Assembly: GCA_030598065.1 (NCBI GenBank)
Contig: JAUVQR010000051.1
Location: 1 to 8,033, forward strand
DNA from: Planctomycetota bacterium
GTDB lineage: Bacteria; Planctomycetota; Brocadiia; Brocadiales; Bathyanammoxibiaceae
Direction: 5' to 3'
DNA: 8,033 bases
Shown: positions 1 to 5,256 of the stretch, piece by piece
Layout: each line of letters starts with the position of its first letter
Position numbering within the stretch: the first letter of the stretch is position 1
Notes under the pieces: model-generated
Databases searched by the model: none
Told to the model about the DNA's origin: nothing
Seen by the model: only the letters and a program-made list of their open reading frames with translations
Made by a program: the position numbers and the translations under genes

Positions 1-293
1 GAGAAAAGAAATTCTCCCGTATCCCGATATACGACAGAGAAAGGACCAGGGTAGTCGGGATAGTGCCACTCCTCGAGTTCCTGATGGATGGGGAGCCGCA
101 GGGCGACATACATGAGTTCGTGCGCCCGGCCACGTTTATCTATGAAGAGACACCGGTGGATGACGCGCTGCTGAAGCTCCGTCATGTCAGGCACAGGATG
201 GGCATCGTCGTCGACGCCGACGGCAAGGCGGTAGGCATCGTAACGATAAAGGATCTGGTGGAAGAGATAGTGGGCGAACTGAGCGTGTGGTAG
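1..293 (+). CDS. CBS-pair protein of the CNNM/CorC/HlyC type, C-terminal part (5' end outside window)
   Basis: The frame is open from the left edge; codons run from base 3 and stop with TAG at 291-293. The visible 96 residues begin with FSRIPIYDRERTRVVGIV, the end of a first CBS motif. A linker and a second CBS motif follow, ending GIVTIKDLVEEIVGEL. This pattern is typical of the CBS pair behind the DUF21/CNNM membrane domain in hemolysin-C/CorC-like proteins, which are implicated in divalent-cation transport or homeostasis at the cytoplasmic membrane; the CBS pair usually binds adenine nucleotides. The membrane domain itself would lie left of the window and is not seen. The protein stops only three residues after the EEIVGEL motif, so it lacks the CorC_HlyC domain found after the CBS pair in many relatives. 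A GTG at 63 could be taken as a start, but the clear homology upstream of it shows that it is internal. The gene converges with the nucleotidyltransferase, 11 bp away. Confidence 0.85.
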   Translation, partial: EKKFSRIPIYDRERTRVVGIVPLLEFLMDGEPQGDIHEFVRPATFIYEETPVDDALLKLRHVRHRMGIVVDADGKAVGIVTIKDLVEEIVGELSVW

Positions 294-304
294 GTGCTTG
301 CGCG

Positions 305-1039
305 TTATTGCGGGATACCGTCTTTTATCTTTTCGTAACTCTCCATGTCGCCTATGTCGTAGCACTTCCCCTTATATATATATCCGTACACCGGCCTTCG
401 CTTGTGAAGCCATACGGTAAGGTTGCCCGGCGCATCGGTGTCGTTACCCTCGCGGATATATTCTGCAATTAAGGGAAGCGTCTCCCTCCGCAGCATGTAA
501 AGGGGCGGGGTGGCCAGCTCCGAGACCGGGTTGTCCGGCTTTTCATGGCACGCGGTCAGCCTTGAGTCGTCGTCTATCAAAACGACCCCCGTTCGCCTCA
601 GCCTCTGTTTATCTGCTATCCTTTGGACGGCCACAATGTCACCCTTTTTTTGTTTGAAGTATTCTGCGAAGCCAACGAAACTCATATCAAATATGTTGTC
701 GCCCCCCGCCACCAGCAGGTCGTCCCGTATGTTATTCATTTCGATGACCAGCTGCATATCCCTGATGCTGCCGAGCCGTGTCTCATTGGTAAGTGTACCG
801 TCGTTTATCAGGAATATTTTCTTGGATGATTGGAATTTCTTGTGCCAGTCTGAGAAGGCGGCGTAGAATCTCTGGTTGGTTACCACGTAGATGGTGTCTA
901 TGTCGGCGACCTCTTCTATGTTCTTGACCAGGTAGTCTATAATGGGTCTGCCGCCCACCGGCAGCAGCCCCTTGGGAAAGTTTTCCGTCAGGGGATACAT
1001 CCTGGTCCCGTATCCCGCCTGTAGTATCAGTGCTTTCAT
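305..1039 (-). CDS. Sugar-1-phosphate nucleotidyltransferase (RmlA/GlmU-N-like)
   Basis: This 244-residue protein is a single-domain NTP_transferase-fold enzyme, expected to join a nucleoside triphosphate and a sugar 1-phosphate into an NDP-sugar plus pyrophosphate in the cytoplasm. The N-terminal signature is clear: LILQAGYGTRMYPLT at residues 4-18, then PKGLLPVGGRPIIDYLV (22-38) with the expected phosphate-binding Lys23. Further landmarks are GGDNIF (112-117), whose Asp114 fits the first metal ligand, HEKP (165-168), and YDIGDMESY (227-235), whose Asp228 fits the second metal ligand. The usual Ala in the 'LAAG' of the signature is Gln7 here. There is no C-terminal left-handed beta-helix, so it is not a GlmU-type bifunctional enzyme. 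The sugar and the base cannot be told from sequence; glucose-1-phosphate thymidylyltransferase, mannose-1-phosphate guanylyltransferase and cell-envelope sugar enzymes all share this pattern. The ATG at 1039 puts the signature at its normal distance from the N terminus, though the ribosome binding site is weak (AGGG about 11 bases upstream). No sugar-pathway partners are visible. Confidence 0.88.
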   Translation of the reverse strand: MKALILQAGYGTRMYPLTENFPKGLLPVGGRPIIDYLVKNIEEVADIDTIYVVTNQRFYAAFSDWHKKFQSSKKIFLINDGTLTNETRLGSIRDMQLVIEMNNIRDDLLVAGGDNIFDMSFVGFAEYFKQKKGDIVAVQRIADKQRLRRTGVVLIDDDSRLTACHEKPDNPVSELATPPLYMLRRETLPLIAEYIREGNDTDAPGNLTVWLHKRRPVYGYIYKGKCYDIGDMESYEKIKDGIPQ

Positions 1040-1158
1040 GTCTTGTCTTGGCCCTGGCCGTGTTGCTGTAGCCCAGTGATAGAAAGTTTTCTGGATTCTA
1101 CAACAATGAATTTCTTTTTTCCATCGGCTTCGTACTTAACTGTGGAAGTCCTCTTTGT
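1036..1158 (-). other. Possible short open frame or gene remnant abutting the nucleotidyltransferase
   Basis: On the minus strand a frame of 40 sense codons is open from just after a TAA (1159-1161) to a TGA (1036-1038). That stop overlaps the nucleotidyltransferase ATG in the ATGA arrangement typical of translationally coupled genes. The encoded stretch is hydrophilic with a protein-like centre, KYEADGKKKFIVVESRKLS. No ATG, GTG or TTG lies in this frame. A neighbouring frame has an ATG (1167-1169) that reads 23 codons over the same DNA, so a frameshifted small gene is conceivable. I recognise no family. Chance openness is quite possible, and a promoter-like pair at 1095-1123 would start transcription inside it. 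Confidence 0.2.
1095..1123 (-). promoter_or_regulatory. Candidate promoter for the nucleotidyltransferase gene
   Basis: Read on the minus strand, TGGAAA (1118-1123, 4 of 6 matches to TTGACA) is followed after 17 bp by TAGAAT (1095-1100, 5 of 6 matches to TATAAT). Transcription would start near 1088, giving a leader of about 50 bases. The match is moderate and could be chance in this AT-rich patch. Confidence 0.3.
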
Positions 1159-1191
1159 TTAACCCTCATAGTCTTTACATACCCCAACTAC

Positions 1192-1351
1192 TGTAGCGGT
1201 CGAGCCGTGCCGGAGGCAGGTCTACCTGGGGCATGACTTGCTCGGCCTTTTGTAGGGGCAACCCCCTGTGGTTGCCCGTGTAGAGTTCTAGGGCAGGCGC
1301 GGGGGCCTCCCACTACAATTACACGTCGGCAGGGTAAACTCTACCGCTACA
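1192..1351. repeat. Nested palindromic repeat region, MITE- or REP-like
   Basis: The stretch is bounded by the inverted 9-mers TGTAGCGGT (1192-1200) and ACCGCTACA (1343-1351). Inside lie three hairpins: CAGGT/ACCTG (1217-1221 with 1224-1228, 2-base loop); GGGCAACC/GGTTGCCC (1256-1263 with 1270-1277, perfect 8-bp stem, 6-base loop); and GGGcAGGC/GCCTCCC (1291-1298 with 1305-1311, one bulged C). A longer-range pair GTAGAGTT/AACTCTAC joins 1280-1287 to 1337-1344. The word TGTAG recurs as a box on both strands (plus at 1192, 1252 and 1279; minus ending at 1317 and 1351). A GGCAGG...TCTACC pair is directly repeated (1215-1226 and 1328-1344). No coding frame or transposase is present. This is what a decayed miniature mobile element or intergenic REP-type repeat looks like; a structured RNA is a weaker alternative. 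I see no clear target-site duplication. Confidence 0.6.
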
Positions 1352-1391
1352 AAGACACGACACAGAGTTGCCCCCCAGTGAAAAAAAATAT

Positions 1392-1420
1392 TTGACAATT
1401 TTCGGAGGAACCCATACAAT
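1392..1420 (+). promoter_or_regulatory. Near-consensus sigma-70 promoter of the Rrf2-apr-sat unit
   Basis: A perfect -35 box TTGACA (1392-1397) is separated by exactly 17 bp from TACAAT (1415-1420, 5 of 6 matches). An A-rich tract at 1381-1390 just upstream resembles an UP element. Transcription should start near 1427, leaving a leader of about 27 bases before the Rrf2 start. A small inverted repeat ACAA-T-TTGT (1416-1424) overlaps the -10 box, where a repressor could act. No other promoter of similar quality is visible before aprA or sat, so this one probably drives all four genes. Confidence 0.72.
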
Positions 1421-1453
1421 TTGTTTACTTTCTTTTAGGTTGAGTCAAGAATA

Positions 1454-1900
1454 GTGAAGCTATCAAATAAAACAGAATACGCCATACTGGCACTGATGGA
1501 GCTAGGTCAAAGGTACGGAAAGGGTTACGTCCTTTCACGCGAGATTGCGCGCTCCAGGGTTATACCGGGCTCTTTCCTGGAGAGGATATTGCTAAATCTC
1601 AGGAACGCTGGGCTTGTGATGAGCCACAGGGGCGCGAACGGTGGCCACTGCCTGGCCCAGGACCCAAAAGATATTAGTATCAGGGAGGTTATAGAGATAT
1701 TTGAGGGCTCTCTGGCCCCCGCCGACTGTGTGAACGAACGCTCACAGGTGCCGCTGTGCCACATAGCCGCCTGCTGCGTGATTAAGGACCTGTGGCAGAA
1801 CATGTATGACTCTATGCTGGAAAGTATTGAAAATATTACACTTAACGACCTTCTGGTACAGGAGAGACAGGGCCAGAAGACAGTTATGTATTACATCTGA
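1454..1900 (+). CDS. Rrf2-family transcriptional regulator with C-terminal cysteine cluster
   Basis: The 148-residue protein has the Rrf2 architecture. It starts KLSNKTEYAILALMEL (family-typical 'MKLSTKxxYAL'), continues with a winged helix-turn-helix (about 26-66: the segment VLSREIARS, the recognition helix around SFLERILLNLRNAG, and the wing RGANGGHCLA), and ends with a dimerisation helix LWQNMYDSMLESIENITLNDLL (113-134). Cysteines at 92, 102, 107 and 108 sit in the segment where IscR, NsrR and RsrR hold an Fe-S cluster and where other Rrf2 proteins sense thiol metabolites. The spacing C-x9-C-x4-CC differs from the IscR pattern. An additional Cys66 lies in the wing. The start is GTG at 1454, chosen because it gives the family N terminus; the ribosome site is weak (AGGT at 1438-1441). 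It precedes aprA by 91 bp with no terminator between them, so it is probably co-transcribed with, and regulates, the sulfate activation and APS reduction genes. The ligand or cofactor is not determined; both a [Fe-S] sensor and a cysteine-pathway sensor are possible. Confidence 0.9.
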   Translation: MKLSNKTEYAILALMELGQRYGKGYVLSREIARSRVIPGSFLERILLNLRNAGLVMSHRGANGGHCLAQDPKDISIREVIEIFEGSLAPADCVNERSQVPLCHIAACCVIKDLWQNMYDSMLESIENITLNDLLVQERQGQKTVMYYI

Positions 1901-1991
1901 TTTTTATTTCCTGTATTCTTGACTTGGTTTGCGGAAAAGTTGAGAAAGGGACGGTTTGAGGTCCCCATTTGAAGGTGAAGAAGGCGACGTG

Positions 1992-3695
1992 ATGGCGGAA
2001 GTAGTTAATATAGAAACAGATATACTGATTATAGGCGGTGGCGCGGCGGGTTGTTTCGCTGCGGTGGAGGCCAGGACGTTAGAGCCCGGTGTCCGCTGTC
2101 TCATCATGGAAAAGGCCCACATTGACAGGAGCGGCTGCCTTGCCATGGGCCTGAACTCGATAAACGCGTACCTGCATCCGGGAGAAACACCGGAGTCGTA
2201 TCTCGGCTACGTCAAAAAGGAGTTTATGGACCTGGTGAGAGAAGACCTGGTGCTGAGCATTGCGGAGGGGCTGAATGATACGGTCAAGAAGGTGGAGGAA
2301 TGGGGTCTGCCCATAGACAAGGACTCTGAGGGCAGGTATCTGCCCAGAGGCCAGCGCGGCGTCAGGATACAGGGCGAACGGCTGAAGCCGATACTTGCCG
2401 AGGCGGTGAGGAGGAGTAAGGTGGAGGTGCTCAATCGTGTAGCGGCCACCAACCTGATAGTCTCGGGCGGCAGGGTAGCGGGCGCGTTTGGACTGGGCGT
2501 GAGAGATGGCAAGCTATACGTGGTCAGGGCAAAGGCGGTGATTGTGGCCGCCGGTGGCGCATCCGGCATCTACAAGACGGCTAACCCCGGAGATGCCAGG
2601 CATCTTATCTGGTACTCACCGTGGAACGTGGGTACGGGTTATGCGCTTGGTATCCGGACCGGCGCGGAGATGACCTGTTTTGAGAACCGCTTTATAGCGC
2701 TTAGAGTAAAGGACGTGCAGGCGCCCACCGGCATGCTGGTGCTTGGCGCTGGCGCAAAGCAGGTAAACGCCAGAGGCGAGCAGTATCTGGACAAATATTA
2801 CAAGGACCACCCGGTCAAAAGTGCGGCAACGTATTTCAGGTTGCTTGCCACCATGCAGGAGAACAGCGCCGGCAGAGGCCCCTGTTTTCTTGACCTGAGT
2901 CATCTTCGACGGGGCAGTGAGGAGGCGAGGCGGTTTGAAGGCGACCTATTGAACATGAGCCCGTCTATGGCGTTGCTGTGGGCCGGGCGCGATGACCATG
3001 ACGGCGGGGACAGCCGTTTTGAGATAGCGGCCAGTGAGCCTTACGTAGTGGGCGGACATGGTGAGGCGGGTTATTGGATAGACGTCAAGCGCCGCACCAC
3101 CGTGCCGGGGCTTTATGCCGCGGGCGACGTAGCGGGCGGCGCGCCCAAGAAGTATGCAAGCGGGTCGTGGGTAGAGGGCCGCATCGCCGTCAGAACCGCG
3201 CTGGAAGAGATAAGGTCGGTCGGCGTCTCCGATGTTGACGCGGAGGCCGTGGAGGTGGAGAAGCGGCGTGTGACGGCCCCTCTCGACAGGAGTGAGGGTA
3301 TAGCCCCGCAGGATATGGAAGAAAGGCTTCAGAAGCTTATGGACGAGTACGCGGGCGGGCTTTCGACCCGGTACGAGTTGAACGAGGAGAAACTCCTTAT
3401 CGCGAGAGACCGGCTGTCCGGGCTGCGCGACAGCGGAGTTGACATGTTGAAGGCCGGCAGCCGCCACGAACTCGTGTCCGCAATGGAAGTGGTGGACCGT
3501 ATAGACGTGTCGCGCGTGCTGGTCGAACACCTGTTGCACAGAAGGGAGACCCGCTGGCCGTGCTCGCAGAGCCGTCTCGACTACCCGGAGAGGGATGACG
3601 GCCACTGGCTCAGGTTTGTGAATTCCGTTATGGACAAGAAGACCGGAGAGATAGGTATTATCGAGCGGGGGCTGAATGATAACGATAGACTATAA
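1992..3695 (+). CDS. aprA: Adenylylsulfate reductase alpha subunit, short AprA-like flavoprotein
   Basis: This 567-residue flavoprotein belongs to the fumarate reductase/AprA family and should reduce APS to sulfite and AMP with electrons from the AprB partner. The dinucleotide-binding motif DILIIGGGAAGCFAAVEA is at 10-27 and a second FAD segment AVIVAAGGASGIY at 182-194. AprA-specific stretches are DRSGCLAMGLNSINAYL (45-61), IWYSPWNVGTGYALGI with GAEMTCFENRF (206-234), GGHGEAGYWID (354-364), YAAGDVAGGAPKKYASGSW (375-393) and the C-terminal SRLDYPERDDGHWLRFVN (527-544). By remembered alignment, Asn55/Asn58, Trp207/Trp211, Arg233 and His356 correspond to the APS-binding and catalytic residues of dissimilatory AprA, so it looks active. 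It is shorter than classical AprA (about 620-660 residues). I chose ATG 1992 because FAD-motif proteins of this kind begin about ten residues before the motif; GTG 1989 or a TTG at 1956 (with AAAGGGA upstream) are alternatives. The 3' end overlaps aprB by 20 bp. A related fumarate reductase-type enzyme is possible but less likely given aprB and sat next door. Confidence 0.85.
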   Translation: MAEVVNIETDILIIGGGAAGCFAAVEARTLEPGVRCLIMEKAHIDRSGCLAMGLNSINAYLHPGETPESYLGYVKKEFMDLVREDLVLSIAEGLNDTVKKVEEWGLPIDKDSEGRYLPRGQRGVRIQGERLKPILAEAVRRSKVEVLNRVAATNLIVSGGRVAGAFGLGVRDGKLYVVRAKAVIVAAGGASGIYKTANPGDARHLIWYSPWNVGTGYALGIRTGAEMTCFENRFIALRVKDVQAPTGMLVLGAGAKQVNARGEQYLDKYYKDHPVKSAATYFRLLATMQENSAGRGPCFLDLSHLRRGSEEARRFEGDLLNMSPSMALLWAGRDDHDGGDSRFEIAASEPYVVGGHGEAGYWIDVKRRTTVPGLYAAGDVAGGAPKKYASGSWVEGRIAVRTALEEIRSVGVSDVDAEAVEVEKRRVTAPLDRSEGIAPQDMEERLQKLMDEYAGGLSTRYELNEEKLLIARDRLSGLRDSGVDMLKAGSRHELVSAMEVVDRIDVSRVLVEHLLHRRETRWPCSQSRLDYPERDDGHWLRFVNSVMDKKTGEIGIIERGLNDNDRL

Positions 3696-4005
3696 TGTCT
3701 GCAACCGGTGCAGCGGCGCCAAGGAGAAGCGTTGCGAGCGGATATGTCCCGGCAACCTTATCACGCAGGACGGAGACGGCTGGCCGGTAGTGAGGCCGCG
3801 TGAGGACTGCTGGGCCTGTACTTCGTGCATAAAGGACTGTCCGGTGGCCGCAATAAGTCTGCGGCTTCCATTTCAGATAGAACAGGGCGCGGGCGCGTCG
3901 TTGAATGCGAGCGCAACGGGGGACAAGACCCACTGGACGATAACAGACCGCCGGGGTAAGAAGGAGGAGTTTACACTGGAGGTCGTTAAGAAGTGTATTT
4001 CTTAA
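3676..4005 (+). CDS. aprB: Adenylylsulfate reductase beta subunit, short AprB-like ferredoxin
   Basis: This 109-residue iron-sulfur protein should carry electrons to the AprA flavin. Two four-cysteine motifs are complete: C9-x2-C12-x7-C20-x3-C24-P and C45-x2-C48-x2-C51-x3-C55-P, enough for two [4Fe-4S] clusters. The first motif has the enlarged gap typical of AprB rather than of simple 2[4Fe-4S] ferredoxins. A Trp (W46) lies inside the second motif. Residues 85-103 (THWTITDRRGKKEEFTLEV) resemble the beta-strand segment after the clusters in AprB ('MWTxxxRNG...KRFKFPI'). The long C-terminal tail that wraps around AprA in sulfate reducers (family length about 140-165) is missing. The gene starts with ATG inside the end of aprA, 20 bp before the latter's stop codon ends, with only a G-run (3667-3671) as ribosome site; translational coupling is likely. 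No transmembrane or export signal is seen, so the complex is cytoplasmic. A strong Shine-Dalgarno for sat begins right at its stop. Confidence 0.85.
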   Translation: MITIDYNVCNRCSGAKEKRCERICPGNLITQDGDGWPVVRPREDCWACTSCIKDCPVAAISLRLPFQIEQGAGASLNASATGDKTHWTITDRRGKKEEFTLEVVKKCIS

Positions 4006-4013
4006 AAGGAGGT
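4006..4013 (+). promoter_or_regulatory. Strong Shine-Dalgarno sequence of sat
   Basis: AAGGAGGT lies 11 bases before the sat ATG and directly after the aprB stop codon (4003-4005). It is the strongest ribosome binding site in the cluster and confirms ATG 4025 as the start. Confidence 0.75.
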
Positions 4014-4024
4014 AACAGGTAACG

Positions 4025-5218
4025 ATGACAATCGAAGCTCATGGGGGAAGGCTTATAGACAGGATAATTCACGGCGCCGCCAGGGTGGAACTCCTGGACA
4101 GGGCGACTAACGAGATGAAGAAACTGAGGCTCACCGCTCAGGAGATATATGACATTGAGCTGATTGCCACCGGGGCCTTTAGCCCCCTTGAGGGGTTTAT
4201 GTGCAAGGCCGACTACAACAGCGTTGTGGATACAATGCGACTGGAAAGCGGCGTAGTCTGGACCCTTCCGGTGGTCATTACCGCCGGCGCAGAGGAGTCA
4301 AAGGGGTTTAAAGAGGGTGAGGATGTAGCCCTGGAGGATGAATCGGGCACGATACTGGCCGTATTGCACCTGGAGGAGAAGTACAGCTATGACAAGGAGA
4401 AGGAGGCCCTTGAGGTTTACGGCACAAGAGAGGACAAGCACCCGGGCGTAAGCCGCCTGTACGACAGCGGCGACATGCTTCTGGGCGGTAAGATAAGCGT
4501 GTTGAATCGGCCGAAGCACAAGGACTTCATCAAATACAGGCTTGACCCCGCGGACACGAGGGAAATGTTCCGGAAGAAGGGCTGGAAGCGGGTGGTGGGT
4601 TTCCAGACAAGAAACCCCGTGCACAGGGCGCATGAATACATCCAGAAATGCGCGCTTGAGACGGTAGACGCCATGCTCTTGCATCCGCTTGTGGGAGAGA
4701 CGAAAGCCGGCGATATCCCGGCCCACATCAGGATGGCCTGTTACGAGGTCTTGCTGGAGAATTACTACCCGAAGGATAGGGTGGCCCTGTCGGTCTTTCC
4801 GGCGGCTATGCGTTACGCCGGGCCGAAGGAGGCCATCTTCCACGCCCTGGTGAGAAAGAACTTCGGGTGCACGCACTTCATAGTGGGGCGTGACCATGCC
4901 GGGGTGGGAAGTTATTACGGCAGCTTCGACGCGCACTATATATTTGATGAGTTTGACATAGAGGAGATAGGTATTATCCCGCTCTTTTTTGATTATACGT
5001 TTTATTGCAAGAGCTGCTACGGGATGGCCTCTTTCAAGACGTGTCCCCACGACTCAAGTGATCACGTTGCGCTGAGCGGCACGGAGGTAAGGAAGATGCT
5101 TGGCGAGGGTCAAGCCCCGCCGTCATCGTTTACCAGGCCGGAGATAGCCAAGATACTGAGTGAGCATTACAGGTGTGAGTCGGCATACCACAAACAACCA
5201 AGCAAGAGTAACGTTTAA
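4025..5218 (+). CDS. sat: Sulfate adenylyltransferase (ATP sulfurylase), homo-oligomeric type
   Basis: The 397-residue enzyme catalyses sulfate + ATP to APS + pyrophosphate, or the reverse ATP-forming reaction, in the cytoplasm. An N-terminal PUA-like domain (about 1-165) contains the family stretch IELIATGAFSPLEGFM (44-59). The catalytic domain has QTRNPVHRAHEY (194-205) with the two nucleotide-binding histidines H200 and H203, HPLVGETKAGDIP (220-232), FPAAMRYAGPKEAIFHA (258-274), GRDHAGVGSYY (288-298) and HVALSGTEVRKMLGEG (347-362). Cysteines C328, C331 and C340 (C-x2-C-x8-CPH) match the zinc-binding finger of bacterial Sat enzymes. There is no C-terminal APS kinase or kinase-like domain, so APS is not turned into PAPS by this protein, which fits delivery to AprBA. 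The length is normal, with a short basic tail (about 384-397). It is not the heterodimeric CysDN type. It is the last gene of the unit; its TAA is the foot of the terminator hairpin at 5216-5256. Confidence 0.96.
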   Translation: MTIEAHGGRLIDRIIHGAARVELLDRATNEMKKLRLTAQEIYDIELIATGAFSPLEGFMCKADYNSVVDTMRLESGVVWTLPVVITAGAEESKGFKEGEDVALEDESGTILAVLHLEEKYSYDKEKEALEVYGTREDKHPGVSRLYDSGDMLLGGKISVLNRPKHKDFIKYRLDPADTREMFRKKGWKRVVGFQTRNPVHRAHEYIQKCALETVDAMLLHPLVGETKAGDIPAHIRMACYEVLLENYYPKDRVALSVFPAAMRYAGPKEAIFHALVRKNFGCTHFIVGRDHAGVGSYYGSFDAHYIFDEFDIEEIGIIPLFFDYTFYCKSCYGMASFKTCPHDSSDHVALSGTEVRKMLGEGQAPPSSFTRPEIAKILSEHYRCESAYHKQPSKSNV

Positions 5219-5256
5219 AAGGGAGTGACCTGCTTATTCTTCACTGCTCCTTTTTA
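5216..5256. terminator. Bidirectional intrinsic terminator between sat and the S41 protease gene
   Basis: TAAAAGGGAG (5216-5225) pairs with CTCCTTTTTA (5247-5256) over 10 bp, including one G-U pair. The stem is extended by TGA/TCA (5226-5228 with 5241-5243) past a 3-base bulge, with a 12-base loop. On the plus strand the T-run 5251-5255 follows the GC part of the stem; on the minus strand the complement of the A-run 5217-5220 gives a U-run. It can therefore serve both convergent genes. The foot holds the sat stop codon and the loop holds the protease stop codon (5234-5236), so the hairpin overlaps coding sequence on both sides. Confidence 0.6.

Noticed and set aside
287..321. Possible terminator between the CBS gene and the nucleotidyltransferase (GGTA/TACC at 289-292 and 316-319).
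   Set aside because: The stem is only 4 bp with a weak inner CGC/GCG pair and no clean T-run directly after it; not supportable as a terminator.
1192..1351. CRISPR array or riboswitch.
   Set aside because: No evenly spaced direct repeats with unique spacers, and the element lies upstream of the mapped promoter rather than in a leader, so neither reading fits.
1907..1937. TTTCC/GGAAA inverted repeat and a TTGACT hexamer (1919-1924) between the Rrf2 gene and aprA, as a second promoter or operator.
   Set aside because: No -10-like hexamer at 16-18 bp from TTGACT, and 5-bp arms 21 bases apart are expected by chance.
1956..1991. TTG start for aprA, adding 12 residues.
   Set aside because: A purine-rich site precedes it, but the added residues (RSPFEGEEGDV) are unlike the family N terminus, and ATG 1992 places the FAD motif normally. 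Kept only as an alternative.
2946..3605. Long open frame on the minus strand inside aprA.
   Set aside because: Its translation has no recognisable motif and lies opposite conserved AprA catalytic segments; a shadow of codon bias.
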